Source: Arbacia lixula (taxonomy: Eukaryota > Echinodermata > Echinoidea > Arbacioida > Arbaciidae). Taken from it: a stretch of 64,000 bases of DNA. The first letter of the stretch is position 1; each line of letters begins with the position of its first letter. The notes below the pieces were generated by a model. It saw only the letters and a program-made list of their open reading frames with translations, did not search any database and was not told the origin of the DNA. Positions 41,850 through 47,727 of this stretch are shown here, piece after piece. The stretch covers positions 15,422,035-15,486,034 of the forward strand of contig OZ022576.1 of assembly GCA_963669155.1 (NCBI GenBank), given 5' to 3'. The translations under genes were made by a program, and so were the position numbers.

Positions 41850-44800
41850 TCTCTCTCTTTCTCTCTCTCTTCACGGTAAAGTTTTTTTAAAATTAAATAT
41901 CTAGATCACATTAGTAAGGCCTTCTTCAGTTGCTTCTCTTGCACTTTTTCAAATGGAAGACTGTTTAAAGTTCAAAACGTATGCAATACTTCTAGTCTTT
42001 TGCACATTCCACCTGAATAGATTGAATGAACAGCTTTTATAGGGGAGTGATTGAAATTCACCCCCTTCTCAGATTTTCCTGCAACTGCATTGAGATGGGT
42101 GGTCACCAAATCATGCAGTCAACTGGAGGAGTGATTCCCAAACTGATGAAACATGTGACATTTAATTCAGGCACTGTGTGGGTGGCAGAGCTGTAAGGCT
42201 AGCGCTTGCAGCATTAAAGGGAAAGTCTTCCCAAAAGGAAAGTTGGTTTTTAGTAAAACGCAAAAACATAAAAGAAACAACTTAATGAAGGTTTGACAAA
42301 AATCCCTTAAAGGACAAAAAGTTATGAATTTTCACATTCTTGATTTTGTGACGTCACTTGCGAGCTACTCTGCTATAATTTTGTGTACTAACTCTATGGA
42401 AAAGATTTATTTATAGAGATTTAATCATACAGTGCACAACATATGGGAGAGCAGGTCGCACATGCCATCACAAAATTTCTTTCTTATCCTTTGGCGGGTT
42501 TTCAAACCTTCACTTATACCTTGCTTTCATTTATCTGCTATCATCAAAACCTACAATGTATGTAACTTCAGGCCAAGGTGGACTTCCCCTTTAATACAGA
42601 GTCTCATAGAATGCACAGGACTAGAAGTACATTTACATAAGGCTAACAGTGTATTCACTGTATTGTACTTGCCATACCCATATCAATTCATCAATTTCAA
42701 TTCAAATTGTACAAATAATATGAAACTCATTATATCCAATGAACACATAGACAACTAGAGCAATTCGACTGCCACCCAGTCGAATTGCTCTAGTTGTCTA
42801 TGTGTTCATTGGATATAATGAGTTACATATTATTTGTACAATTTGAATTGAAATCGACTGCCACGCAGTCGATAAATATGCCTCCGCCTCTTTGCTAGCT
42901 CTATTTAGATTTATTCTCAGAAAATTTGTTTGTTTGGTGGGCAATGTACTAGTGAATTCCTATGTGAAATGAATATATTTTGTTTTACCAAGTTTAGCCA
43001 AGTTTGGCAATGTTCACTGACCTGTGACCTCTTACTTCTTTGACTTCCTATCTATTTTTAAACAATTTTAGCAAAGTTCATAAACCTTTGACCTCTGACC
43101 TTACAGGAATGTTACCCAAACTTTGACCACTCTACCTCCATGAAGTGATACACCTCTATACCATGTTTGGTTTGAATTAAATCATGTACAAAATAACCAA
43201 TTTTGGCAAAATTCAGTGATCTTTGACCTATGAACTTTGAGAAATTTAACCAAAAACGTCATCAGGCTACCCCCAAGGATCCATCTTTGCACCATGCTTG
43301 GTTGGTATTGCACCATTGGATTTTTTTCTTTTGGGGGGGGGGCAATTTTTAACTAATTTCTTGATCTTTGAACTTACAGGAATTTTACCCAAACTTTCAC
43401 CACTGTACCTCCATGAATTGATCCATCTTTTCATTACGTTTGGTTGAATTTGCGCCATTGTATTTGGATTTATTGTGACAAATATAACGTTTGGGGCAGT
43501 TTTTAGCCAATTTTGGCAACGTTCATTGACCTTTCACCTCTGACCTTTCAGGAATTTTACCAAAAAGGTCACCAGTCTATCCCTAAGTAGTGATCCATCT
43601 GTGCACCATGTTTCATGAGAATTGCATCCTTTGATTTTGATTTATTGTGAAAAGGGTAAATTTTCTGCAATTTTTCACAAAGTTCATTGACCTTGACCTC
43701 TGACCTTTCAGGAATTTTACCAAAAATTTCACCAGTCTACCCCCAAGTAGTGATCCGTCTTTGTACCATGTTTGATGAGAATTGCATCTTTGGATTTGGA
43801 TTTAATATGTCAATTTGGGGCAATTTTTCACAAAGTTCATTGATCTTTGACATTTGACCTCAATCAGATTTGACCCCAATTCACATACTTCATTACTTTC
43901 ATGCAATACATACATGTACCAAGTTTGAAGCAAATCTGGTCAACGGTTCTAAAGATATTGCCTAAACGGACGGATGGACATACACTCCAGCTCAAAGGAA
44001 TTGACATAAGGAAAGGGAAAAGGAAGAAAGGGAAGGAACCGCAGTTTTAAACCACTGCATATTTTATCCAGTTCAGCATGAAACACGATGCTTTAGCCTA
44101 AAAAGCGACATGTTTCATGCTGAACTGGACAAAATATACCGCGGTTTAAAACTGCGGCTCCTTAATTCCCTTTCTTCCCTTTCCCTTTCCCTATGCCAAT
44201 TCCTTTGAGCTGAAGTGTATGTATGTACAGACGGACGGACGGATAACCCCAAAACATAACGCCTCCCGCCAATTCGTGGCGGAGGCATAAAAATGACTGA
44301 TTCTTCTCTACGATATCATCTTAACACAATATCATGACTGAGTTTATCGTAAAACCAAACATATATCTTCTTACATAAAGTCAAAATAATGAATGCAGCT
44401 CCAGAACATGAAAAAATAACATTTTTTGCCACCTTATGCCCAACATGATACATAAAGGTTACTTTATGTTGAAAAACAATAATCCACATATTACACTGTA
44501 CATGTAATGAAGTTCTTCTCATGAGCCTACATGTAAAATGATATACAGTGTCAGGTGACAAAGAAATAACACCACACTGATGCTCACAAAGAAACAATAC
44601 ACATTTAGACATTGCAGATTGAAATTATATATGATTTGTAATTTGTCAAGAAAAGAGACAATTCAGGGAAATTACCACAATGCCTGAGATTCAACTACAA
44701 GTAAAATAGCTTGTATCAATATGGGCAATTGAACCATGGTACAGTAACTCACATTACAATTAATAGGACGTTAACATCAATTCATTGTTGATAAAGTGGT

Positions 44801-45318
44801 GTATCAAATTTTCTCAGCATATTTCACTCACTGATTATGAGGTGAAAATAAAAATAAGAAATGAAAGAGTAGAGATGGAATTATATCTTTTTAATGATAC
44901 TTTTTTTAAAGACTGTTTCAAGCTATAGTTTTAAACCGCAAACATAAATATGTTTCATTAACATGTCCGGAACAACAACTCACAAGTTTTCTAATTATGT
45001 ACTGTACAAGTATTGTTATCAGCACTATAACTAAAAGAATGAAATGAACAAACACAATGTACCAGATACTGTGTATGTAACAGTACTATGATTAAATATG
45101 GGATGTAATGTATACCCAACCGAGGACTATGCTATTATACAACTGTACGATGTTGACAGTGCAGTTGTTTGAATGACTTCCTAAATCTCAAACTGCTCAC
45201 ACCCAGTGTTTGACAAATGAAACAAGCTGTACTCACAATGTAGTATACGGTATGGAATGTTTGCAGCTGCAAAGATACATGTTATGAAGAAAATGTAAAG
45301 AATAACTTACGTTGCCAT
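295..45318 (-). CDS. LRRC71: LRRC71 orthologue, leucine-rich repeat-containing protein (16 coding exons, complete)
   Basis: Coding exons on the minus strand, 5' to 3': 45318-45311, 41472-41366, 39004-38702, 37392-37317, 32199-32125, 30923-30855, 30472-30313, 26916-26737, 25767-25660, 25107-25057, 21110-21057, 17515-17449, 4608-4544, 3754-3643, 3010-2892, 420-295. All junctions are GT-AG and phases agree. The sum is 1680 nt, 559 residues plus TAA, the length I recall for vertebrate LRRC71. Residues 39-139 hold the block with FEADFTELWRRAG and FSFFKPKIQVEME. LRRs of ribonuclease-inhibitor type lie at about 150-310 (LSLRHNN, LNLSNNK, LSLACNE), followed by the family hallmark HPEVVERRKAL. A Lys/Glu-rich linker (327-441) precedes a conserved C-terminal LRR pair (AINPLL, LINLNISRNQI). 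No signal peptide or membrane segment is visible. The biochemical role is poorly characterised; a ciliary or flagellar association is suspected but not shown by the sequence. Confidence 0.93.
421..2891 (-). other. LRRC71 intron 15
   Basis: Contains a purine-rich block (440-930, including a G14 run 58 nt upstream of the exon 16 acceptor) and one complete family-B foldback element at about 2479-2788. No other coding potential is seen. Confidence 0.8.
2479..2788. mobile_element. Foldback MITE family B, copy 1
   Basis: Inverted ends GGGGGTGTTTCACTTAAGCT and AGCTTGGTGAAACACCCCC, with subterminal TTGTGCTAAA / TTTAGCACAA in inverted orientation. The interior (GATTCCCATCAGCT..., AATTGTTGGAAAT) is shared with copy 4 at 49918. 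No open reading frame; non-autonomous. Confidence 0.75.
2892..3010 (-). CDS. LRRC71: LRRC71 coding exon 15 (C-terminal LRR)
   Basis: 119 nt, acceptor CTCCTTTAACAG, donor ATTGCT|GTAAGT. It completes RNQIAEPGMKALLLAVQYQQ and continues to LKGLMRLSIA (residues 479-518). This matches the vertebrate RNRITE.GL...L..VQYQ and GLLWLSLAKN segments, with the split Arg codon in the right phase. Confidence 0.93.
3643..3754 (-). CDS. LRRC71: LRRC71 coding exon 14 (C-terminal conserved block)
   Basis: 112 nt, acceptor TTTATTGACCAG, donor TTTCCC|GTAAGT. Residues 442-478: ILEAINPLLADQPESIDGQL then WIPGNRALINLNIS, aligning with NPLLE......GKVFMPGN..L.HLNL of vertebrate LRRC71. A further small exon between this and exon 13 cannot be excluded, because the join is phase 0. 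Confidence 0.92.
3755..4543 (-). other. LRRC71 intron 13 with CT-rich tract
   Basis: The right half (about 4250-4540) is an imperfect CT microsatellite with a C11 run. On the coding strand this is a GA-rich tract just after the exon 13 donor. Intron 14 (3011-3642) shows nothing recognisable. Confidence 0.7.
4260..4540. repeat. Imperfect (CT)n tract
   Basis: Almost pure pyrimidine on the plus strand, with uninterrupted CT runs near 4363-4382 and 4388-4415. Open frames here are low-complexity Ser/Leu artefacts. Confidence 0.9.
4544..4608 (-). CDS. LRRC71: LRRC71 coding exon 13 (linker microexon)
   Basis: 65 nt, acceptor TTCATTCCACAG, donor GCTGAG|GTAAGA. It begins with the 2 nt needed to complete the codon split by exon 12 and ends in phase 0. 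It encodes ETMKATKGKTKGKDKKQNEA and E. It sits at the edge of a long CT-rich (plus strand) tract. Confidence 0.8.
5916..5989. repeat. Tandem duplication, 37 bp x 2
   Basis: Two copies starting CAGAGAC(T/C)CACTCTGAC and ending ATATCCACT or CTATCCACT, at 5916-5952 and 5953-5989, differing at two positions. Confidence 0.9.
8590..8860. repeat. G-rich, quadruplex-prone tract
   Basis: The plus strand has many runs of 3 to 16 G, including 8627-8641 and 8699-8709, broken by short purine-rich spacers. The coding strand of LRRC71 is C-rich here. No repeat unit is obvious. Confidence 0.8.
11482..11773. repeat. Diverged tandem duplication, ~146 bp x 2
   Basis: Both units begin ACACACA(G/A)GCAACATGAAG, followed by CATGGATGAACAATACACAA and a G-rich stretch, and both pass through a GAATCCCATA/GATCCCATAC segment. 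Starts at 11482 and 11628. Confidence 0.8.
12269..12438. mobile_element. Foldback MITE family B, copy 2 (short form)
   Basis: 170 bp. Left arm GGTGTTTCACCAAGATG, then CGTAAGTTACGAACGACTTT; right arm is its inverse, ending CATCTTGGTGAAACACC. The arms also share GATCCCTTCTTGTGCTAA. Little unique sequence lies between them, so it is a nearly complete hairpin. Confidence 0.85.
12525..12770. mobile_element. Foldback MITE family A, copy 1
   Basis: 246 bp flanked by TA on both sides. Ends CACTCCAGTTCAAAGGAATT and the inverse (AATTCCTTTGACCTGTAGTG). The interior arms are GGGAAAGAGAAAGGGAAG / inverse and TTCAGCATGAAACATGA / inverse; the latter is locally duplicated in this copy. Confidence 0.85.
15112..15202. 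mobile_element. TTAA-flanked miniature element (piggyBac-like), copy 1
   Basis: TTAACTCCTTCTGTGCCA at the left and TGGCATTTAATGGGTTAA at the right. The left TTAA is also the centre of a palindrome with the end of a second, adjoining copy (TGGCACACGAAGAGTTAA). No coding capacity. Confidence 0.55.
17449..17515 (-). CDS. LRRC71: LRRC71 coding exon 12 (linker microexon)
   Basis: 67 nt, start phase 0, end phase 1, acceptor GCGCCTGTGCAG, donor AAAG|GTAAAG. It encodes DSKKDKEETQKGGTKKDDKW and KK. It is followed by a 12.8-kb intron, the longest in the gene. Confidence 0.8.
17516..21056 (-). other. LRRC71 intron 11
   Basis: Contains a CT microsatellite (about 18986-19052), a CA tract (19639-19661), a GT tract (about 20150-20166) and otherwise unique AT-rich sequence. 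An open frame near 20520-20649 has no splice support or recognisable product. Confidence 0.7.
18986..19052. repeat. (CT)n microsatellite
   Basis: About 49 bp of pure CT, then CCAC and a further CT run, followed by C/T-rich sequence to about 19140. Confidence 0.95.
21057..21110 (-). CDS. LRRC71: LRRC71 coding exon 11 (linker microexon, duplicate of exon 12)
   Basis: 54 nt, phase 0-0, acceptor CTTCCAAACAG, donor ATG|GTAACA. It encodes DGKKDKEEEKSKTSKSSM. The first ten codons closely match exon 12 (DSKKDKEET), including at nucleotide level. Confidence 0.75.
21517..21598. repeat. Tandem duplication, 41 bp x 2
   Basis: TGTAAGATACATGCACTTTC plus TTATTGGT occurs at 21517 and again at 21558. Confidence 0.9.
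24110..24895. repeat. Degenerate satellite, ~5 units of 142-183 bp
   Basis: Recurring order: CCCACAGGCTACCAACA, ATTATTAGTATAGCAATGCTG, a CAATGAAAGATTAATA part, CCT(G/A)GTCAATAATAATCCTG, TTCCCGGT, then ATGAACATCTGGTAATAACT. The ATTATTAGTAT word recurs at about 24158, 24300, 24483, 24650 and 24812. Confidence 0.85.
25057..25107 (-). CDS. LRRC71: LRRC71 coding exon 10 (linker microexon)
   Basis: 51 nt, phase 0-0, acceptor TTCCGACAG, donor GCG|GTAAAG. It encodes ETVKVKEETKSSKGSHA. Being phase-neutral, it could be skipped without changing the frame. Predicted from splice sites and composition only. Confidence 0.7.
25660..25767 (-). CDS. LRRC71: LRRC71 coding exon 9 (basic linker)
   Basis: 108 nt, phase 0-0, acceptor GTCTAAAACAG, donor AAAG|GTAAGT. 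It encodes a Pro/Ser/Lys-rich, probably disordered segment (PPPSRRAESKDRPGSVK, ending KKRDKSSKRK; residues 327-362). Position and composition match the Lys-rich linker of the family. Confidence 0.88.
25945..26205. repeat. Two-copy repeat (~170 bp) with TGACCTTTGACC spacer
   Basis: ATCATTTGTACCAAG followed by TGATCACAATTGATGCAGAA and ATAAAGAAATGAGAGCAAG occurs twice. The units are joined by CATTTGACCTTTTGACCCCT and GATGACCTTTGACCTTATC. It lies in intron 8, whose remainder (25768-26736) has only a short hairpin near 26610-26666. Confidence 0.85.
26737..26916 (-). CDS. LRRC71: LRRC71 coding exon 8 (last N-terminal LRR and ERRK motif)
   Basis: 180 nt, phase 0 at both ends, acceptor TATTGCCCCAG, donor TCG|GTGAGA. 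Residues 267-326: GLRMNRVLLSLSLACNELTD and then LTHPEVVERRKALSDKGSPE, equivalent to the LTHTEVVERRRLL..KG..ER signature of LRRC71. It is noticeably more GC-rich than the flanking introns. Confidence 0.95.
27214..27894. mobile_element. 681-bp DNA-transposon derivative with ~36-bp perfect terminal inverted repeats
   Basis: Left end TGTGACCTGTCACCACAAAA then CGACCAATAAGTCG; the right end is the exact inverse. A TA dinucleotide flanks both sides as a possible target-site duplication. The interior has no open frame of note, so it is non-autonomous. The TA target suggests a Tc1/mariner-type source, which is inference. It lies in intron 7 (26917-30312). Confidence 0.88.
30070..30133. repeat. (CA)n microsatellite, 64 bp
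   Basis: Uninterrupted CA repeat, about 32 units, 180 bp downstream (coding strand) of exon 7. Confidence 0.98.
30313..30472 (-). CDS. LRRC71: LRRC71 coding exon 7 (core LRRs)
   Basis: 160 nt, acceptor ACACTCCACAG, donor ATCAAT|GTAAGC. Residues 213-266 contain two canonical LRRs, VNLSLRHNNITEKGALALGQ and LLSLNLSNNKLGDAGAIAI, joined by the SCNKN spacer seen as SCNRT in the human protein. The best-conserved part of the gene. Confidence 0.95.
30855..30923 (-). CDS. LRRC71: LRRC71 coding exon 6 (LRR)
   Basis: 69 nt, acceptor TTATGTTTCAG, donor AGCAT|GTAAGT. It encodes NVSVEGSPIPEEPWACLIGE and DS (residues 190-212), matching the vertebrate VSLEGNP.PE block. It starts with 1 nt and ends with 2 nt of split codons, both consistent with the neighbours. 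Confidence 0.9.
30924..32124 (-). other. LRRC71 intron 5 with large GA-rich tract
   Basis: Holds G runs at about 30988-31002 and 31171-31188 and a GA/GACA-rich block at 31555-31800, including pure (GA)n at 31559-31601. The short intron 6 (30473-30854) has only a CT-rich patch. Confidence 0.85.
31555..31800. repeat. (GA)n and GACAGA-rich tract
   Basis: Pure GA for about 43 bp, then variants such as GACAGACAGAGACAGAGAG. On the opposite strand this gives Ser/Leu-rich spurious frames. Confidence 0.95.
32125..32199 (-). CDS. LRRC71: LRRC71 coding exon 5 (LRR)
   Basis: 75 nt, acceptor CTTTTGCAG, donor CTCAA|GTAAGT. It encodes LWNTSLTEKTLKELALFLPQ and CPNL (residues 165-189), an LRR of ribonuclease-inhibitor type aligning with LWK.GLTDKTL in vertebrates. 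It is separated from exon 4 by a 5.1-kb intron holding the 22-bp minisatellite. Confidence 0.92.
34530..35690. repeat. 22-bp G-rich minisatellite, ~50 units
   Basis: The plus-strand unit is GAGGTGAGTTTGGGGTAGGG plus TG. It is most regular at 34740-35420 and more degenerate at both ends, with occasional 19-21-bp variants (GGAGGGAGTTTGGGGTAGGG). The unit has no stop in any reverse frame and 3 x 22 = 66 is a multiple of three, so a 415-codon open frame runs through it on the minus strand. I read that as an artefact. Confidence 0.95.
36079..36739. mobile_element. ~660-bp element with imperfect terminal inverted repeats
   Basis: Left arm AGCCAAGCTTGATGGCGTGT then ATTGTGCGGCTATCGCATTT. The right arm is its inverse with few changes (AAATGCAATAGCCGCACAAT, then ATACACAC and ATCATCAATTTTGGCT). 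The CA tract at 36707-36722 lies inside the right arm. No coding capacity. Confidence 0.7.
37317..37392 (-). CDS. LRRC71: LRRC71 coding exon 4
   Basis: 76 nt, acceptor TTTGCTTCCCAG, donor TTAA|GTAAGT. It encodes WKIDEVMAGIFKQCFPAME and KLHTL (residues 140-164), matching the vertebrate GWK.....F..CLP.L..L segment that opens the LRR region. Both boundaries split codons in the phases required by the neighbouring exons. Confidence 0.92.
37850..38226. mobile_element. 377-bp near-perfect palindrome (foldback element)
   Basis: Begins CTTTAAAGGGCATATACT and ends with the inverse. The two arms of about 188 bp meet at a TTCGGCCCGAA centre near 38038 with essentially no spacer. Only scattered mismatches are visible between the arms. 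It lies in intron 3 (37393-38701); the rest of that intron shows nothing else. Confidence 0.9.
38702..39004 (-). CDS. LRRC71: LRRC71 coding exon 3 (conserved pre-LRR block)
   Basis: The largest coding exon, 303 nt, residues 39-139. It contains HTCTGHFEADFTELWRRAG, matching the vertebrate CSG..E.DF.EL.. block, then a proline/acidic stretch, then KFSFFKPKIQVEMEKED and TEVFIRG, matching the family FFRP.IQVE motif. Two acceptors are possible, 18 nt apart. The upstream one (CCCATAG, after 39004) is chosen because it keeps the conserved Cys-x-Gly. Confidence 0.92.
39005..41365 (-). other. LRRC71 intron 2
   Basis: Unique sequence to about 40780, then a GAT/GAC-rich block. No second gene is recognised. 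Confidence 0.75.
40790..41360. repeat. GAT-rich low-complexity block with (GAT)n core
   Basis: The pure GAT core is at about 41107-41150, surrounded by GATGAT/GACAAT/AATGAT variants. Repetitive Met/Asp/Ile frames here are not genes. Confidence 0.95.
41366..41472 (-). CDS. LRRC71: LRRC71 coding exon 2 (basic, low-complexity N-terminus)
   Basis: Acceptor CTGTTTTTTAG and donor CCAG|GTAATT. It encodes residues 3-38, a charged, probably disordered segment (VKKVKMGKR, then DNEDDANKTP). Start phase 2, end phase 1. The donor is followed at once by a GAT-rich tract that fills much of the next intron. The sequence is poorly conserved, as expected for this part of the family, so the call rests on splice sites and phase. 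Confidence 0.8.
42214..42594. mobile_element. Foldback MITE family C, copy 1
   Basis: Ends TTAAAGGGAAAGTCTTCCC and GTGGACTTCCCCTTTAA. Inner arms: ATTTTGTGACGTCAC near the left and CATGCCATCACAAAATTT toward the right, plus CCTTAAAGGACAAAAAG / CTTATCCTTTGG. A related copy lies at about 45942-46428. Confidence 0.75.
42694..42854. repeat. 161-bp perfect-type hairpin
   Basis: Arms of about 73 bp starting ATTTCAATTCAAATTGTAC and meeting around GACTGCCACCCAGTC. The arms are almost identical; one short mismatch is near AATATGAAAC / GTTACATATT. The centre word GACTGCCAC(C/G)CAGTC recurs just outside at 42856-42870. Confidence 0.9.
42877..44289. mobile_element. 1.4-kb element: TGACCTTTGACC array bounded by inverted TATGCCTCCGCC ends
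   Basis: TATGCCTCCGCC at 42877-42888 and GGCGGAGGCATA at 44278-44289. Between them are about six diverged units containing TTCATTGACCTTTGACCTCT, GGAATTTTACC, TCTACC(C/T)CCA(A/T)G and GCACCATGTTTGG. The right end carries a hairpin (GCCTCCCGCC...GGCGGAGGC) after GACGGACGGACGG. A family-A MITE (43983-44217) has inserted near the right end. The class is unclear; a non-autonomous DNA element is likely. Confidence 0.7.
43983..44217. mobile_element. Foldback MITE family A, copy 2 (nested)
   Basis: 235 bp flanked by TA. Ends CACTCCAGCTCAAAGGAATT / AATTCCTTTGAGCTGAAGTG. Arms contain AAAGGGAAGGAACCGCAG, CCAGTTCAGCATGAAAC and their inverses around GCTTTAGCCTAAAAAGC. Confidence 0.88.
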
Positions 45319-45356
45319 ATCAGCTTTTCTTTCAGATAAATGCTTCCAAGTTATCC
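45311..45356 (-). CDS. LRRC71: LRRC71 exon with start codon (8 coding nt plus 5' UTR)
   Basis: The reverse strand shows a pyrimidine tract ending TTTTTTTTAAAG, then 38 nt of leader, ATG GCA AC and donor GTAAGT. Joined to the next exon it reads MATLVKKVKMGKR. The ATG is the first in the exon. The frame is open back to the acceptor, but a TAA falls in frame at the end of the proposed upstream non-coding exon, which supports this start. A second in-frame ATG occurs ten codons in (start codon 41453-41451) and could be used instead. A foldback element lies 58 nt upstream. Confidence 0.75.
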
Positions 45357-45413
45357 CTTTAAAAAAAAGCATGTGGTATACTATTTCTTGACAATTGTGT
45401 GTATGCACATGTA

Positions 45414-45626
45414 CACTACAGCTCAAAGGAATTGGCATAGGGAAAGGGAAGAAAGGGAAGGAGCCGCAGTTTTAAACCACTGCATATTTTATCCAGTTCA
45501 GCATGAAACTCGATGCTTTAGCCTAAAAAGCAGGTTTCATGCTGAACTGGACAAAATATACCGCGATTTAAAACTGCGGCTTCTTCCCTTTCCCTTTCCC
45601 TATGCCAATTCCTTTAAACTGGAATG
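45414..45626. mobile_element. Foldback MITE family A, copy 3
   Basis: 213 bp flanked by TA. Ends CACTACAGCTCAAAGGAATT / AATTCCTTTAAACTGGAATG. The interior matches copy 2 closely (CCGCAGTTTTAAACCACTGC, CCAGTTCAGCATGAAAC). It ends 58 bp from the exon carrying the LRRC71 start codon. Confidence 0.88.
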
Positions 45627-45865
45627 TACGTGCATGATGCAGTCTCTAGCTTTTGGAAATTTGTTGATTTGCTTTAAATTTGAACTCAAGAGCAAAGTTC
45701 CTGAGGGATCAGGATTCAGGATGGAGAGTGAATAAGACAGACAAGGTTTTAAATCATATTTACATGGTACAGTATGTGATCATGTTCAGCTACATGCATG
45801 TAGATACAATGTAGCCTTCTGTTACCGCTTATTCAACATTTAAAAACAAAACATGTACCGGTAAA

Positions 45866-45938
45866 AAAGCACAAGAAGGGATCACCGGTCGTTCCTAAAA
45901 TCATTCGTAGCTTACGAAGAGCTTGGTGAAACACCCCC
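45866..45938. mobile_element. Foldback MITE family B, copy 3 (one end only)
   Basis: Only the right arm is present: AAGCACAAGAAGGGATCACC, then GGTCGTTCCTAAAATCATTC and AGCTTGGTGAAACACCCCCC. Confidence 0.75.
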
Positions 45939-45941
45939 CAG

Positions 45942-46428
45942 ATGTTAAATTAATAAAAGGAAAAAGAAACATATAAGTAAAGGTTTGATGAAAATCCATC
46001 AAAGGATAAGAAACTTATGATCTTTTAAAAGTTTTGATTTTTTTTGACGTCACATGCGAGGTGCTCTTCCACACATGTATGTTGTGTACAATTTTTTTTT
46101 AAATGTGCCTTTTCTCAAAGAGATGCATCCTTTTACCAGGGCATTTGATATATCATTAGAAATACGTTTTACACTGATACCTGTACGGGGAAAAAATCAT
46201 TACCTTGTCAAAAACAGAAATAGAGCAATTTATGGAATTATTTTGCACACAACATATGGGAGACCCGGGAGTGCACATTGCACATGACATCACAAAATTG
46301 AAATTTCAAAAGATTACAACTTATCCTTATCCTTTGACAGATTTTCGTAAAACATTCACTAATACGTTTCTTTCATGTGTTTCCATTTATTGAAACCAAC
46401 TTAATTTCAGGGTGAACTATCCCTTCAA
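45942..46428. mobile_element. Foldback MITE family C, copy 2 (diverged)
   Basis: Shares with copy 1 AAAGGTTTGATGAAAATCC / GACAGATTTTCG arms, TTTTTTGACGTCACATGCGAG and CATGACATCACAAAATTG, CACAACATATGGGAGA, and the end AACTATCCCTTCAAAG. The left boundary is approximate. Confidence 0.65.
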
Positions 46429-47727
46429 AGACTGGATAGTAGGGTAGCCCTTTTGCAGAAAAAAAATGGAAGAAATAATTCTGTTCCAATAAGTAAATCA
46501 AGCTAGAGACTGACTTTGAGTGGAAATATAGCAATTGCTAGATTTTGAAATTTCCAACGGGTCGTTCATAACCTCTGCGGTACTGCAGCCTACATGCTGA
46601 GACCGGAATCAGCACACATTGCGGTTCTCTGCTCCACACTGTGCGTGGTAATGCAAACAGTACGTGGAGTGGCAGCACTGCACTGGTCTCTGCTGCAATA
46701 CTGTATGTGAACGTAGGTCTTGGTCCCTACAATACTGCACATGCATTTCAAATGTAAACAAGGATAGTTTTTCACTTTTCATGAAAAGGTTAGTGAAGCT
46801 ATGACTGAGATTCCATACACATTATCGTTAGGCCTACGGTATACTGCTGATTCCTGCTGAGTCTTTAAAATGAGCCACCCTGTCTTGAAACTGTAACGCA
46901 TCTATATAGTAGACTATAAATGAATGAATGAATACAGGTTCGAACATTCAATTTTGCATTGCTAATGAACTGGTTTTACCAATTTACAGGAATAAAGTAA
47001 CCATCATTTATTAACCCTGTATGAAGAGAAAAGGCCTCATTTCTATGCAGTGTTCAGACTAAATTAATTTTTTTTTTAGACTGTGTGAAATTGTGTTCTG
47101 ATTTTTGCCTGTGCACCGAGGAGACCGCAGTGAAAATGGGCCCCCAACCATACTGTTTTTGGAATTGCGTGAGAAGTTAAACTTTTTTTGTTGCCTCAAC
47201 ATCAATCCAATTTACGTGTCTGGATACACCTTTGCACTATCGTGACACTGGCACTGCCCTGTTGCCGTTGGGCGGAGCATTGGCAGTATCATTGGTGTGC
47301 ATGTCATAATATGCATGTGCTGTAAAAATATGAAAGCTGGGGCCTTTGGGGATACATCAATTTGGCATAGGAGAGTGGACTAATTTTAACGTTAAACCAC
47401 GGAGTAGAAACAGTTACGAATCCGTGGTTAACATTAGACGATGTCATACTCGGTCATGCATTCAACAACAGTCAACACAATGACACTCACACTAGGCCAT
47501 TCGCGCACCGTGTCTATGCAGTGTACTGTGTTAGCATCAACTACTGCACAACGAACCGTACAACAGTGTAGTACTAGTAGTGTACCATTTGTAGGCAATC
47601 AATTAGTGCAACTGTCGTTTCATACAGTCCTTTTACACGTTTTGAGACAGTTTAATACCACAGATAAAAGACAAATTCACCAAAGTAATTTCTGAATTTC
47701 ATACAAACACAAGTGACCCTTACTTAC

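Larger units (their letters stand above)
41473..45310 (-). other. LRRC71 intron 1 (between the first two coding exons)
   Basis: Contains a CA/CT tract at 41819-41870 and then a near-continuous run of elements from 42214 to 44289. The stretch 44290-45310 is unique and AT-rich with nothing recognised. Confidence 0.75.
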
